This document shows, piece after piece, positions 34,810 through 44,882 of a stretch of DNA of 64,000 nucleotides. Location: NCBI RefSeq assembly GCF_026627255.1, contig NZ_JAPNLM010000004.1, positions 199,589-263,588 of the forward strand. The letters run 5' to 3'. Under the pieces are notes generated by a model. The model saw only the letters and a list, made by a program, of their open reading frames with translations. It was not told where the DNA came from and did no database searches. Both the position numbers and the translations under genes were made by a program. How positions within the stretch are numbered: position 1 is the stretch's first letter; each line of letters opens with the position of its first letter. The DNA is from Streptomyces antarcticus. GTDB taxonomy: Bacteria > Actinomycetota > Actinomycetes > Streptomycetales > Streptomycetaceae.

Positions 34810-34844
34810 CCGGCCCGGCCCCCTCGTCGAGGGGACCGGGCCGG
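34810..34844. terminator. Bidirectional hairpin terminator
   Basis: CCGGCCCGGCCCCCTC pairs with GAGGGGACCGGGCCGG around a 3-base loop (one mismatch), between the convergent hydrolase and metallopeptidase genes. Confidence 0.87.
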
Positions 34845-34865
34845 TGTCACACGGTCAGGCGGGCC

Positions 34866-37800
34866 TCAGCTCACCTGGAGCGCGACGTCGTCCACGACGT
34901 AGGAGGTCTGGAGGGACTGGTCCTCCACGCCGCTGAACTTGAGCGCGACGCTCTGGCCGGCGAACCGGGAGAGGTCGTACGTCTTCTGCGTGTAGCCGGT
35001 GTTCGCGTCCAGGTTGGACAGGGTGTCCAGGGTCTGGCCGCCGACCGAGACGGTGAACCGGTCGTAGACCACGTTCTCCGTCTCGTCCGTGTCGATGTGA
35101 AGGAAGAACGACAGCTGGTACGCGGAGCAGCCGGACGGAATGGTCAGCGTCTGCGAGGCGCTGTCCGTACGGGCCGAACCCCAGCCGTTGAGCCAGGCCT
35201 TGTAGCTGCCGCCGTGGGGAGCCTGGCCGGCCTGGTTGGTGATCACGCCGGAGGTGGCGGTCCACGGGGTGGAGCCGCTCTCGAAGCCGCCGTTGACCAC
35301 GAGCTGGCGCGGGGTGCAGGTGCCGCCGCCACCGCTGACGGTCAGCGTGTAGGTGGTGGAGTGGCTGACGGTGCCGGAGCCGGTGACCGTCAGGGTGTAG
35401 GTGCCCGGCGCGGTGCTCGCGCCGACCTGCACGGAGAGGGTGGAGGAGCTGCCGGACTGCACGGACGTCGGGCTGAGCGTGGCGCTCACGCCGGCCGGAG
35501 CGCCCGAGACCGACAGGGCGATCGTCTGCGCGGCGCCGCTGACCGTGGCGGTGTTCACCATCGCGGAGGTGGAGCCGCCGGGGGCGGCCGTGCCCGCGGA
35601 CGGGCTGGTGCTCAGCGAGAAGTCCTGCGCCGGGGTCTCGCCGCCGACGGCCTGCTTCCAGACGGCGTACGCGACGCCGTCGGCGCTGCGGTCCAGGACC
35701 GTGGCGCTGATGTTGTTCGTGGTATCGCAGGAGCTGTGGTAGCAGGGGTCGTAGGCGGCGTTCGCGGTGCCGCCCCACTTGGTGGCCTGGGCCGAGGTCT
35801 TGCGGGCGCTGGCACCGGCCGCGTAGCCGGAGGTGGGGATGCCCGCCTGCTGGAAGGAGTAGTCGTCACTGCGGCCCTGGCCCTCGGTGTTCTCCTCAGG
35901 CGCGAGGTTCAGCGAGGTCCAGTACGCCATCAGCGGGGCGGCGGTGGTGGAGTTGACGTTGTTGATGAAGTAGCCGCCATTGGTGGAACCCACCATGTCG
36001 AAGTTGTAGTACGACTTGATGGCGCTGCGCTGCGCGCTGCTCAGCTGGTTGACGTAGAACTTCGAGCCGTTCAGGCCCTGCTCCTCGTCCGTCCACCAGG
36101 CGAAGCGGACGTGCTTCGTCATCGTGGGGTTCTTCTGCGCCAGGACGAGGGCGTTCTCCAGCAGCGTCGCGGAGCCCGACCCGTTGTCGTTGATGCCGGG
36201 GCCGGCCGAGACGCCGTCGAGGTGCGCGCCGAACACGACGGTCTGGTCGGCGGGTCCGCCGGGCCAGTCGGCGATCAGGTTGTTGGAGGGGTAGGTGCAG
36301 GAGGTGCAGTTCTGCTCGGTGACGGTGTACCCGGCGGCTTGCAGCTTGCCCTTCACATAGGCCAGGGACTGGGTGTAACCGGCGCTGCCCGCACGGCGGT
36401 TGCCGCCGTTCTGCGAGGCGATCGCGCCGAACTGGGCCAGGTGCGCCTGCACGTTGGCCACGCTGACGTTCGGGGGGTCGTTGGGGGGCTGGGTCCCGCC
36501 GACGTTCAGCGCGAAGTCGACCGTGTGGGAGAGCGTGGAGCCCTGGCCCTTGACGACGACGGTGGACGCGCCGGGAGCCGCGTTGGCGGTGGCGGTCAGC
36601 GTCAGCACGGAGGACTGGCCGGACTGGACCGTGGCGGGGTTGAAGGAGGCGCTCACCCCGGCCGGCAGCCCGCTCGCGGTGAGGGTCACCGACTGGCCGG
36701 TCCCGGTGGTGGTACTGGTGGCGACGGTCGTGGTGACCGAGGCGCCCTGCTGGACGGTGCCAGAGGAGGGGTTCAGGGCCAGCGAGAAGTCGTTGTTCTG
36801 CCCGCTCGGCGTACAGGTCGGGTCGCCGGCCTGCGCGGGCACGCTGATGGCGTCCCAGGCGGCCTTGGTCTTGACGAACAGATCACAGGTGGCGGGGTCC
36901 AGGGACTTCGCCGAACTGAGCGTGGCCGTGCGGTACTTCTTGTAGGACATGCTGCTGGTCTTGAGCAGCATGCCGCCGTAGAAGACCTTACCGGCGTTCT
37001 GGACGCCCACGCCGGTCAGGGTGGTCTGGTTGCAGGTGGAGCTGCTGGGCTTGCCGCCGCCCGGGTTGGTTCCCTCGGCCAGCAGGTAGAACCAGTGGTT
37101 GAGCGGGCCGGCCGCCGCGTGCACCTCGGTGCCGGGTATGGCGGAGCTGTAACAGGCCGGGTCGTTGTTGACGGCGGGCGGGTTGTACATGTTCCGGATC
37201 GGCCCGCGGCCCTGGAGGTTGATCACCTCGCCGACGGTGTAGTCCGGCGTGTCGTACGGGGAGGGCTGGTTGATGTACGCCTCGGTCAGCGCGCCGAAGA
37301 TGTCACCGGTGGCCTCGCCGAGCCCGGACTCCTGCCCGCTGGTCCCGCCGGGGGTGTTGGAGTCGATGGCGTGCCCGTACTCGTGGGCCACCACGTCCAC
37401 GCCGGCGATCCACTCGTTGGCGCTGTTGCGCCCGATGGTGACCTGGCTGCCGTCCCAGTAGGCGTTCAGCTCGCCCAGTCCGACCTTGGCGGGGAAGCTG
37501 CGGCCGTTGCCGTTCACTCCGTTGCGGCCGAGCCACTGCCCGAGCATGTCCCACTGCTTCTGCGCGGCGAACATGAGGTCGACGCAGCCGGTTTCCCTGG
37601 ACGTGGGGTTGCCGGTGCCCCAGGAGTCCGAGGACTTCGAGAAGACCGTGCCCGTGCTGTAGTCCGCACAGCTCAGACCGGTCCGGTTCGGGTCGCGCAG
37701 CGAGTAGGTGGAGCCCGAGGCCGTGGTGTCGATGGTGAGCGGGTTCGGTCCGTTCCACTTGCTGTTGCCGCTGCCCGCCACGACGTCGTCGTAGCTGTCG

Positions 37801-38381
37801 ACGAAGCCGCCGCCGCGGGCGTCCGTGAAGACGTGCAGCTTGCTGGGCGCCGTCTTCGTGCGGCCGGAGAGGACGGTCTCCCAGGCCAGTACCGGCTTGT
37901 CGTCCTTCAGGCGGACGACGAGCCGGCTCGACTCGACCTTGTCCACCGTGGCCAGCTTCGTCCGGGCGGTGGACTCGGCTGACTTGGCGGTGACGGAAGG
38001 CCGGGTCGCGACGTCGATCCGTACGGAGGAGGCGGACTGCAGGGCGCGCACCTTGCCGGCGCCGTCGGCCAGGACGACCGCGTCGCCGCCGACGACCGGC
38101 AGGCCGCGGTAGCTGCGCTCGTAGGCGACCGAGAAGAGGTCCTGCACCCAGGGGGTGACGAGGCGTCGCTCGTACTGCTCCTGCGAGGAGTTGACCAGTG
38201 AGTCGAGACCGCTGTTGACGGCCTGGTCGGCGGCGGCGACCGCGCGGGCGGCCGGGGAGTCCTGCTGTGACGGTGCGGGCTGCGCCTGTTGCGCTGCCGA
38301 CGCCGTCCCGGCCAGGGCGCCGGCGAGGCTCACGGTCAGCGCCATGGCTGCCACGGCTGCCGTCCATCTGGTGGGCTGCAA
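34866..38381 (-). CDS. Secreted M4-M28 double metallopeptidase
   Basis: This 1171-residue exoenzyme probably starts at the TTG at 38381, because CGGAG lies seven bases upstream; an upstream in-frame GTG at 38429 has no such site. A signal peptide (about 1-30) and a thermolysin-type propeptide precede an M4 peptidase with HEYGH (about 333) and the third zinc ligand in GLGEATGD (about 356). An Ig-like Ser/Thr-rich domain follows (about 535-640), then an M28 aminopeptidase close to the S. griseus enzyme, with [20 protein letters not shown] and the final His in [11 protein letters not shown] second Ig-like domain and a jelly-roll-like C-terminal domain end it. Both catalytic sets look intact. Confidence 0.92.
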   Translation of the reverse strand: MQPTRWTAAVAAMALTVSLAGALAGTASAAQQAQPAPSQQDSPAARAVAAADQAVNSGLDSLVNSSQEQYERRLVTPWVQDLFSVAYERSYRGLPVVGGDAVVLADGAGKVRALQSASSVRIDVATRPSVTAKSAESTARTKLATVDKVESSRLVVRLKDDKPVLAWETVLSGRTKTAPSKLHVFTDARGGGFVDSYDDVVAGSGNSKWNGPNPLTIDTTASGSTYSLRDPNRTGLSCADYSTGTVFSKSSDSWGTGNPTSRETGCVDLMFAAQKQWDMLGQWLGRNGVNGNGRSFPAKVGLGELNAYWDGSQVTIGRNSANEWIAGVDVVAHEYGHAIDSNTPGGTSGQESGLGEATGDIFGALTEAYINQPSPYDTPDYTVGEVINLQGRGPIRNMYNPPAVNNDPACYSSAIPGTEVHAAAGPLNHWFYLLAEGTNPGGGKPSSSTCNQTTLTGVGVQNAGKVFYGGMLLKTSSMSYKKYRTATLSSAKSLDPATCDLFVKTKAAWDAISVPAQAGDPTCTPSGQNNDFSLALNPSSGTVQQGASVTTTVATSTTTGTGQSVTLTASGLPAGVSASFNPATVQSGQSSVLTLTATANAAPGASTVVVKGQGSTLSHTVDFALNVGGTQPPNDPPNVSVANVQAHLAQFGAIASQNGGNRRAGSAGYTQSLAYVKGKLQAAGYTVTEQNCTSCTYPSNNLIADWPGGPADQTVVFGAHLDGVSAGPGINDNGSGSATLLENALVLAQKNPTMTKHVRFAWWTDEEQGLNGSKFYVNQLSSAQRSAIKSYYNFDMVGSTNGGYFINNVNSTTAAPLMAYWTSLNLAPEENTEGQGRSDDYSFQQAGIPTSGYAAGASARKTSAQATKWGGTANAAYDPCYHSSCDTTNNISATVLDRSADGVAYAVWKQAVGGETPAQDFSLSTSPSAGTAAPGGSTSAMVNTATVSGAAQTIALSVSGAPAGVSATLSPTSVQSGSSSTLSVQVGASTAPGTYTLTVTGSGTVSHSTTYTLTVSGGGGTCTPRQLVVNGGFESGSTPWTATSGVITNQAGQAPHGGSYKAWLNGWGSARTDSASQTLTIPSGCSAYQLSFFLHIDTDETENVVYDRFTVSVGGQTLDTLSNLDANTGYTQKTYDLSRFAGQSVALKFSGVEDQSLQTSYVVDDVALQVS

Positions 38382-38533
38382 CGTCCACTCCGATCGTGGG
38401 GGGTGGGGGCGGGGATGGGGAACGTGCACGTTCGCCGCCGAGTATGGGCGTGGACATGGCGGGATTGGGACATCCCGGCAGGCATAAGGCCCGGGTTATG
38501 GTGCGGCGGCGGCGCGCTGCGTACGCTGCCCGG

Positions 38534-39493
38534 ATGCAGCTGGAGTTGAGGCATCTGCAAGCCGTCTGCCGCATAGCGGAAGCGGGCAGCCTGGGGGGCG
38601 CCGCACGACGTCTCGGGGTGTCCCAGCCCGCGCTCTCGGCCCAGCTGCGCCGCATCGAGAAGGTCACCGGAGGCGAACTGTTCGTCCGCGGCCGCAACGG
38701 CGTCGAGCCCACGGCACTGGGCCAGTTCGTGCTGGCCAAGGCGCGCCGGGTGCTGAGCGAGATGGACGCGCTGGGCGCCGAGGCGCGGGAGATCGCCACC
38801 GGCACCCCGCTGCGGCTCGGCTGCATCCTGCTGGTCCTGCTCGACGGCCTGCTGGTCCGCACCGACCGGTCCATGGCCGGTCAGGAGATCACGGTCGACC
38901 TGGAGGACTCGGTGACCGCGCTGGCGCGGATGCTGGGCGCGGGGCAGTACGACGCCATCGTGTACGGGGAGGTGAACGGCCACGAGGTGCCGCTCCCCGG
39001 GGGCAGCGCGGCCAGGACGCTGGTTCCGAAGGAGCCGTTCTGCGTGCGGCTGTCGGAGAAGCACCGGCTCGCGCACCGGCAGGTGATCGACCTGGCCGAC
39101 CTCGCGGGGGAGTCCTGGATGACGCTGGTGGTGGACGACGACGGCGGCCCCGAGGCGCTCCTCGCCGCCTGCGTGAAGGCCGGGTTCACGCCGTCACTGC
39201 GCTACCGGATCACCGACCGCAAGATGCACTACGACCTGATCGCCGCGGGCCGCGCCGTCTCCCTCACCCAGCCGACGGCCCCGACGGCCGCGGGCACCGT
39301 GATGCGTCCCCTGCTCGGTGCGCCGGTCACCGGGCGGATCCGCCTGGCCTGGAACCGGTCCACGGTGTCGGCCCGGCAGGCGGAGCTGTTGTTCGAGGCC
39401 GCGGCCGGCGCCTATGTGGCCGACGTGGAGAACAACGCCTTCCACAAGGCTTGGTGGGACGCGCACCCCGAGGCACACCCCGCCCTGGGGTGA
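38534..39493 (+). CDS. LysR-family transcriptional regulator
   Basis: This 319-residue protein starts at the ATG at 38534. The N-terminal helix-turn-helix is MQLELRHLQAVCRIAEAGSL, GVSQPALSAQLRRIE, and the remainder is a periplasmic-binding-like effector domain. It diverges from the metallopeptidase gene across about 150 bases, so it may regulate that gene or itself. The leader is short with no clear ribosome site. Confidence 0.9.
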   Translation: MQLELRHLQAVCRIAEAGSLGGAARRLGVSQPALSAQLRRIEKVTGGELFVRGRNGVEPTALGQFVLAKARRVLSEMDALGAEAREIATGTPLRLGCILLVLLDGLLVRTDRSMAGQEITVDLEDSVTALARMLGAGQYDAIVYGEVNGHEVPLPGGSAARTLVPKEPFCVRLSEKHRLAHRQVIDLADLAGESWMTLVVDDDGGPEALLAACVKAGFTPSLRYRITDRKMHYDLIAAGRAVSLTQPTAPTAAGTVMRPLLGAPVTGRIRLAWNRSTVSARQAELLFEAAAGAYVADVENNAFHKAWWDAHPEAHPALG

Positions 39494-39508
39494 GGCCTCG
39501 GGTGGAGG

Positions 39509-40336
39509 TCAGCGCCGCTGGGCGGTGAGCAGCAGGTACTCCCAGTCCATCGCCCCGTCCGACAGGTGGTCGCGGGCGAGTCCGTCGAGGGCGTCGTCCA
39601 GGGCGGCCGCCCGGTCGGGATCGCCCTCGAGGTTGCGGTACACGGCGATCGTCGGCCCGTAGCAGGCCTTGAAGAACTCGCGGAACTCCTTGGGCCGCGC
39701 GAAGTGGTCCACGCGTACCGTCCGGCGCTGGGCGACGACGTCGGCGACGCGGTCGCCGAGCAGTTCGTGGACGTGCTCCTCGTTCCCCCACAGCGGCGGC
39801 GGCTGGGCTCCGGGCGGCGGCGGGGGAGCGTAGGGCTTCATCGTGGCGAACATCCGGCCGACGAACCCCTCCGGGGTCCAGCTGACCAGCCCCACGGTTC
39901 CACCGGTGCGGCAGACCCGGAGCAGCTCGTCGGCGGCGGCCTGGTGGTGCGGGGCGAACATGACGCCCACGCAGGACATCACCGTGTCGAACTCGCCGTC
40001 CGCGAACGGCAGGGCCTCGGCGTCCGCCTCCCGCCACTCCAGCTCGGCGCCGCGTTCGGCGGCCAGCGTGCGGCCGATCTCCAGCAGCTCGGGGGTGAGG
40101 TCGGACGCCACCACGTCGGCCCCGGCAAGCGCGGCCGGAACGGCGGCGTTGCCGGTGCCCGCGGCGACGTCCAGTACCCGGTCGCCGGGCCGCACGCCGC
40201 ACTCGTCGACGAGTACGGATCCGAGCTGCGGGATGACGTGCGTGGCCACGGACGGATAGTCGCCGAGGGCCCACATGGCGCGGTGTTTGGCCTTCAGGGC
40301 CAAGTCGGCGCGGTCCGCCTCGTTCGCCTCGGTCAT
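39509..40336 (-). CDS. Class I SAM-dependent methyltransferase
   Basis: This 275-residue enzyme has motif I as VLDVAAGTGNAAV (about 55), an acidic loop ASDLTPELL, and motif LPFADGEFDTVMS (about 108). It is of the UbiE/Methyltransf_11 type, with small-molecule or lipid substrate. It diverges from the metallophore-like operon over a 196-base region that contains the Zur-like box, so it may share regulation, although its role in that pathway is unproven. Confidence 0.88.
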   Translation of the reverse strand: MTEANEADRADLALKAKHRAMWALGDYPSVATHVIPQLGSVLVDECGVRPGDRVLDVAAGTGNAAVPAALAGADVVASDLTPELLEIGRTLAAERGAELEWREADAEALPFADGEFDTVMSCVGVMFAPHHQAAADELLRVCRTGGTVGLVSWTPEGFVGRMFATMKPYAPPPPPGAQPPPLWGNEEHVHELLGDRVADVVAQRRTVRVDHFARPKEFREFFKACYGPTIAVYRNLEGDPDRAAALDDALDGLARDHLSDGAMDWEYLLLTAQRR

Positions 40337-40413
40337 GACAGCCGCCCTCCACGGGTCGCAGCGGCCCCTTCTCCGAGCATAGGCCAGCCCCGGCGAGTGC
40401 ACAGCGCACCCAC

Positions 40414-40443
40414 TATTGGAAATGAAAACGATTTCGGATAACG
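40414..40443 (+). promoter_or_regulatory. Zur/Fur-like box in the promoter of the nine-gene operon
   Basis: TTGGAAATGAAAACGATTTCG is AT-rich and dyad-symmetric (GAAAT N7 ATTTC), and overlaps TGAAAACGATTT, which resembles the actinobacterial Zur consensus TGAAAATGATTTTCA. TTGGAA (40416-40421) and GATAAC (40437-40442) could be the -35 and -10, with the palindrome between them, the usual position for a repressor. Assignment to Zur rather than another Fur-family protein is inference. Confidence 0.6.
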
Positions 40444-40532
40444 TCCGTCTGGGTTCGGTCCGGACGCCTGCCGCCAGGAGTCCGGCTTCACACGCATGCC
40501 CTCCACGGTCATGCCCTCCGAGAGGAAATCCC

Positions 40533-41816
40533 TTGGGACACCTGCTGGTTGTCGAAAGCTGGGTGGGGTCGATGAGCAGGCTCCTACCTCGCGCGATCCG
40601 CGAAGGCGGACACGACTTCACCTTCCTCACCCGGGACCTGCACCACTACCTGCGCCCCACGGCGCCCGCGGACGGCACGCACCCGCTGCTCGCCGCGCGC
40701 CACGTCGTGACCGCCGACACCAACGACACGCAGACGCTGCTGCCCTTCGCCGAGCGACTGCACGGGCTGCTCGGCTTCGACGGTGTCCTGTCCTCCTGCG
40801 ACTACTACCTGCCCGCCGTGGCGCGGACGGCCGAGCGCCTGGGACTGCCCGGCCCGGCCCCCCGCGCCGTGGAGAACGCCTGCCGCAAGGACCGGACCCG
40901 CCGGGTCCTCGCGGAGGCGGAGGTGCCCGGCCCGCGCTTCGCCGTCTGTACCGACGCGGCGGCGGCGCGGGCCGCCGCCCGGGAGATCGGCTACCCGCTC
41001 GTCGTCAAGCCCGTCGACCTGTGCGCCGGAATGCTCGTCCGCCAGGTCGGCGACGACGCCGAGCTGGAACGCGCCTGCCGCGCCGTGGCCGAGTTCCCCG
41101 TCAACGCCCGCGGCCAGGAACGCGCCCCCGTCCTCCTCCTCGAAGAACTCCTCACCGGCCCGGAGGTCAGCGTCGAGACCGTGTCCCACGCCGGAGCCGT
41201 CCACGTCGTCGGCATCACCGACAAGAGCCTCGGCGGAGCCCCCGCCTTCATCGAGACCGCCCACATGTTCCCCGCCGACATCGGCGCCGCATCCGCCCGG
41301 GAAGCCGCCGAGACCGCCGTACGGGCCGTACGGGTCCTGGGCCTCGACGACGTCGTCTGCCACACCGAGATCAGGCTGACCCCCGCCGGCCCCCGCCTGG
41401 TCGAGGTCAACCCCCGGCCCGCCGGCAACCGCATCACCGAACTGGTCCGCCACGTCACCGGCATCGACCTCGCCGCCGCCTGCGTGGACGTCGCGCTCGG
41501 CCGCGCCCCCGACCTCGCCCCCCGCCCCACCGGAGTGCGCAGCGCCGCCGTCGCCTTCCTGCTGCCCGCCGTCGCCGGCACCCTCGCCGCCGTCGACGGC
41601 GCCGACGAAGTGCGCCGGGAGCCCGGCGTCCTGGAACTGGACCTCGCCGAGCCCGGACGTACCGTACGGCCCGCGACCAGCAACAACGAATACCTCGGCC
41701 ACATCATGACCGCCGACACCGAGGGCCCGGGCGCCCGCGGCACGGCCGAACGGCTCCTCGGACGGCTCCGCCCCGCCTACGACCGCCAGGACATCCCCGC
41801 GGCGGTGCCCGCGTGA
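40533..41816 (+). CDS. ATP-grasp ligase, first gene of metallophore-like operon
   Basis: This 427-residue protein starts at the TTG at 40533, with AGAGG seven bases upstream; no better start is in frame. The ATP-grasp fold is visible: ENACRKDRTRRVLAEAEVPG, GYPLVVKPVDLCAGMLV (ATP-binding Lys, about 151), and the metal-binding EVNPRPAGNRI (about 294). Members ligate carboxylates to amines via acyl phosphate. In this operon it probably joins two amino-acid-like units. Its stop overlaps the next start by four bases. Confidence 0.9.
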   Translation: MGHLLVVESWVGSMSRLLPRAIREGGHDFTFLTRDLHHYLRPTAPADGTHPLLAARHVVTADTNDTQTLLPFAERLHGLLGFDGVLSSCDYYLPAVARTAERLGLPGPAPRAVENACRKDRTRRVLAEAEVPGPRFAVCTDAAAARAAAREIGYPLVVKPVDLCAGMLVRQVGDDAELERACRAVAEFPVNARGQERAPVLLLEELLTGPEVSVETVSHAGAVHVVGITDKSLGGAPAFIETAHMFPADIGAASAREAAETAVRAVRVLGLDDVVCHTEIRLTPAGPRLVEVNPRPAGNRITELVRHVTGIDLAAACVDVALGRAPDLAPRPTGVRSAAVAFLLPAVAGTLAAVDGADEVRREPGVLELDLAEPGRTVRPATSNNEYLGHIMTADTEGPGARGTAERLLGRLRPAYDRQDIPAAVPA

Positions 41817-42655
41817 GCGCCACCGCCCTGCGCGAACCGCCCGCGCGGACCGTCACCGGCCTCCTCGACGGTGTGCGTGCCGGCCTCCACGGACCCGACC
41901 CCGCAGGGCAGCGCGTAGCCCTCGCCTTCACCACCGCCCAGGCCGTACGCCACGAGGGCCGTTCCGGCGGCTACCGCAACGAGGTGCTCAGCCTGCGCCT
42001 CGGCGCCGCCGTCGGCTCCTGCGCCGTGGAACCGGGCACCCTGACCGCGGGCGCGCTCGACGACTGCGCGGGCGCCCGCGTCGCGGACCTGCTCGACCAC
42101 CCGCTGCTCCCCGTACGGATCGCCGCGCTCGACGCCTACCTCATGCACGTACGCCCGCACGCCCCCGAGCACGGAGCCCGCCCCCACCCGCTCCCGGCCG
42201 GCGGCTCGCTGTACCGCTCCCGGGCGCGGGCCCGCGCCGTCGTCGACCTGCTGCCCCCGCCGGCCGGCGGGAGCCCCGGCCGGGTCCTCGTCGTCGGCGT
42301 GGTCAACTCCCTGCTGGAGCGGCTGCGCGAACGCGGAACCCGCTACGTGCCCTGCGACCTCAAGGGCGGCGCCACCGAATGGGGCGAGCCGGTCCGCACC
42401 GACGCCCTCGCCGAACTGGAGCACTGCGACGCCGTCCTCGCCTCCGGCATGACCCTGGGCAACGGCACCTTCCAGCCGCTGCTCGACCACGCCGCTGCCA
42501 CGGGGAAGCCCCTCGTCATGTTCGCCCAGACCGGCAGCGCCGTCCTGCCCCGGTTCCTCGGCGCCGGGGTCACGGCCGTGTCCGCCGAGCCGTACCCGTT
42601 CTTCTGGCTCGACGGCGGACCGGGCACCGTGCACCGCTACGGAGGCACCCGATGA
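41813..42655 (+). CDS. DUF364 (Rossmann-like, putative heavy-metal chelation) protein
   Basis: This 280-residue protein starts at the GTG at 41813 in GTGA. The C-terminal half has VLVVGVVNSLLERLRERGTR, CDLKGGATEWGEPV and VLASGMTLGNGTFQPLLDHA, the pattern of DUF364 (PF04016), annotated as a putative heavy-metal chelation domain. It may bind the metal, the ligand or a nucleotide. It ends in an ATGA overlap with the PLP gene. Confidence 0.8.
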   Translation: MSATALREPPARTVTGLLDGVRAGLHGPDPAGQRVALAFTTAQAVRHEGRSGGYRNEVLSLRLGAAVGSCAVEPGTLTAGALDDCAGARVADLLDHPLLPVRIAALDAYLMHVRPHAPEHGARPHPLPAGGSLYRSRARARAVVDLLPPPAGGSPGRVLVVGVVNSLLERLRERGTRYVPCDLKGGATEWGEPVRTDALAELEHCDAVLASGMTLGNGTFQPLLDHAAATGKPLVMFAQTGSAVLPRFLGAGVTAVSAEPYPFFWLDGGPGTVHRYGGTR

Positions 42656-43743
42656 CCGTCACCCCGATCCTGCCCCGCCCCGCGGCCGACACCGCCGCCC
42701 GCCCCGAACTGCTGCCCCTGCTCGGCCGCACCCCGCTCGCCCGGATCCGCACCGAACTCCCGTACCGACACCCGGGCTTCTGGGCCAAGCTGGAATGCCT
42801 CGGCGCCGGCGGGATGAAGGCCCGCGCGGCCGTCTCCATGCTCAGTGGCGCCCGAGCCCGCGGCGAACTCCTCCCCGGCGCACCCGTGGTGGAGTCCACC
42901 TCCGGCACCCTCGGCGTCGGCCTCGCCTTCGCCGGCCAAGCCCTCGGCCACCCCGTCATCCTCGTCGGAGACACCGAACTCGAGCCGTACATGCGGCAGT
43001 TGCTCCGCTCGTACGGAGCCCGGCTGGACCTCGTCGACCGTCCGGCCCCCGAAGGCGGCTGGCAGGCCGCCCGCATCGCCAGGCTGCGCGAGGTCCTGCG
43101 CCACACCCCCGGGGCCTACTGGCCCGACCAGTACAACAACCCCGACAACGCCGCTGGCTACCGCTCCCTCGCCGCCGAACTGACCGCCCAGCTCGACCAC
43201 CTGGACGTCCTGGTGTGCAGCGTCGGCACCGGCGGGCACAGCCGGGGACTGGCCGGACCGCTGCGCCGCCGCTGGCCCCGGCTGAAGGTCATCGGCGTCG
43301 ACTCCGTCGGCTCCGCCATCTTCGGGCAGCCCGCCCGTCCGCGCCTGATGCGCGGCCTCGGCAGCAGCATCCACCCGGCCAACGTCGCCCACGAGGCCTT
43401 CGACGAGGTGCACTGGGTGGGACCCGCCGAGGCGGTCGACGCCTGCCGCCGCCTCGCCAGGTCCAGCTTCGTCAGCGGCGGCTGGAGCACCGGCGCCGTC
43501 GCCCTGGTCTCCGCCTGGGCCGCCCGCGTCGAACCGGGCGCGGTCGTCGCGACCGTCTTCCCCGACGGACCGCACCGCTACCTCGGTACCGTCTACGACG
43601 ACGACTTCTGCCACGCCCACGGCCTGGACACCGCCGACCGGGCCGTGCGCCCCGTCGAGATCCCGCACCCCCGCGCCGTCGAGGCCACCGGCTGGACCCG
43701 CTGTACGTCCGTCCCGGCGCCCGTCCGCGGAGGCGCCGCGTGA
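42652..43743 (+). CDS. PLP-dependent cysteine-synthase-family enzyme
   Basis: This 363-residue fold-type II PLP enzyme starts at the ATG at 42652. The PLP Lys is in LGAGGMKARAA (about 50), where OASS and SbnA have GSVKDR. The phosphate loop is VGTGGHSRGL (about 195), and VESTSGTLGVGLA is the substrate loop. Cysteine-synthase-like members make cysteine or 2,3-diaminopropionate by beta-replacement; here a non-cysteine product such as a diamino acid is likely, because the genes around it make a ligand. The exact product cannot be read from sequence. Confidence 0.88.
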   Translation: MTVTPILPRPAADTAARPELLPLLGRTPLARIRTELPYRHPGFWAKLECLGAGGMKARAAVSMLSGARARGELLPGAPVVESTSGTLGVGLAFAGQALGHPVILVGDTELEPYMRQLLRSYGARLDLVDRPAPEGGWQAARIARLREVLRHTPGAYWPDQYNNPDNAAGYRSLAAELTAQLDHLDVLVCSVGTGGHSRGLAGPLRRRWPRLKVIGVDSVGSAIFGQPARPRLMRGLGSSIHPANVAHEAFDEVHWVGPAEAVDACRRLARSSFVSGGWSTGAVALVSAWAARVEPGAVVATVFPDGPHRYLGTVYDDDFCHAHGLDTADRAVRPVEIPHPRAVEATGWTRCTSVPAPVRGGAA

Positions 43744-44882
43744 AGCTCACCTGGCACACCGCCGACCTGCGCCTCGCACAGCCGCTGCGCATCTCGCGCT
43801 CCGTCATGGCCCGCCGCGACGCCGTCTGGGCCGTGGTCGAGCACGGCGGCCTGCGGGGCTGGGGCGAGGCCGTCAGCAGCGAGCACCTCGGCCTGCCCAC
43901 CGCCCGGATCCTGCACCACCTCGCCGCCGCCCGCGCCGCCACCGAGCGGTTCCCCGACCCGGAGACCGCCTGGGCCGAGACCGGCCGCCCGGGGGAGGGC
44001 GGCGCCTGGCACGGGCTGCCGCCCGGGGTGCTCGCCGCGCTGGAGGCCGCCGTACTGGACCTGGTCGGCAAGCGCGCCGGCCAGCCCGCCCACCGGCTGC
44101 TGGACCCGGACCCCGGCGCCGGTCAGGGTCCCCTCGCAGGAGCGGACTCCGGCGCCGTTCAGGGTCCCGCCGTCGCGACCGCCCGTACGATCGGCATCAC
44201 CGGGCCCGCCGAGGCCGCCGCACTGGCCGCCCGCCTCACCGCCGCCGGGTTCACCGTCCTCAAGGTCAAGGCAGGGCACCCGGACCCCGCCGAGGACCTG
44301 GCCCGCGTCGAGGCCGTCCACGCCGCCGCACCCGGGGCGAGCCTCCTGCTCGACCCCAACGGCGCCTGGACCGAGCGCCGGGCCCGCGACCTGCTGCCGC
44401 GGTTCGCCGCCCTTGGTGTCACCGCCGTGGAACAGCCCGTCGCCCCCGGCAGCCCCGACTCCCTGGCCCGGGTCGCCGCGGACTCCCCGGTACCCGTCAT
44501 CGCCGACGAGGACGCCGTCTCCTACGAGGACGCCGTCGCGCTCGCCGGCCGCGTCCACGGGGTCAACGTCAAACTCGCCAAGTGCGGCGGCGTCCGCGCC
44601 GCCCTGCGCATCCACGCGGCCCTGCGCGGCACCGGCACCGACCTGATGCTCGGGTGCCTCACCGCCAGCTCGCTCGGCATCGCCCCCGCCGTGCACCTCG
44701 CCGGCCGCGCCCGCTGGGTGGACCTCGACGGGCACCTGCTGCTCGCCGACGACCCCTGGACCGGCATCGGCGGGGCGGACGGCACCGTACGCGCCTCCGG
44801 GCGGCCCGGGCTCGGCGTACGCCGGGTGACCGGCGGGGGCGGCGTCCGGAACCGGCGGGCCGACGCCGTGGAGCCCCGGTGA
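43740..44882 (+). CDS. Enolase-superfamily epimerase (dipeptide epimerase-like)
   Basis: This 380-residue protein starts at the GTG at 43740. The muconate-lactonizing subgroup residues are seen: KVKAG (catalytic KxK, about 176), metal ligands LLLDPNGAW, AVEQPV and IADEDAV, and the second base NVKLAKCGG. The family includes L-Ala-D/L-Glu epimerases that act on peptides. A 42-bp imperfect duplication around 44118-44170 adds a Gly/Ala loop (DPGAGQGPLAGADSGAVQGP). It may invert a stereocentre in the ligand made by the ATP-grasp enzyme. Confidence 0.88.
   Translation: MKLTWHTADLRLAQPLRISRSVMARRDAVWAVVEHGGLRGWGEAVSSEHLGLPTARILHHLAAARAATERFPDPETAWAETGRPGEGGAWHGLPPGVLAALEAAVLDLVGKRAGQPAHRLLDPDPGAGQGPLAGADSGAVQGPAVATARTIGITGPAEAAALAARLTAAGFTVLKVKAGHPDPAEDLARVEAVHAAAPGASLLLDPNGAWTERRARDLLPRFAALGVTAVEQPVAPGSPDSLARVAADSPVPVIADEDAVSYEDAVALAGRVHGVNVKLAKCGGVRAALRIHAALRGTGTDLMLGCLTASSLGIAPAVHLAGRARWVDLDGHLLLADDPWTGIGGADGTVRASGRPGLGVRRVTGGGGVRNRRADAVEPR

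Noticed and set aside
33567..37982. Very long open frame (1471 codons) on the plus strand
   Set aside because: It is antisense to the M4-M28 metallopeptidase and runs through two broken genes; its composition (Gly/Arg/Val) is that of an empty frame in GC-rich DNA, and it has no domain.
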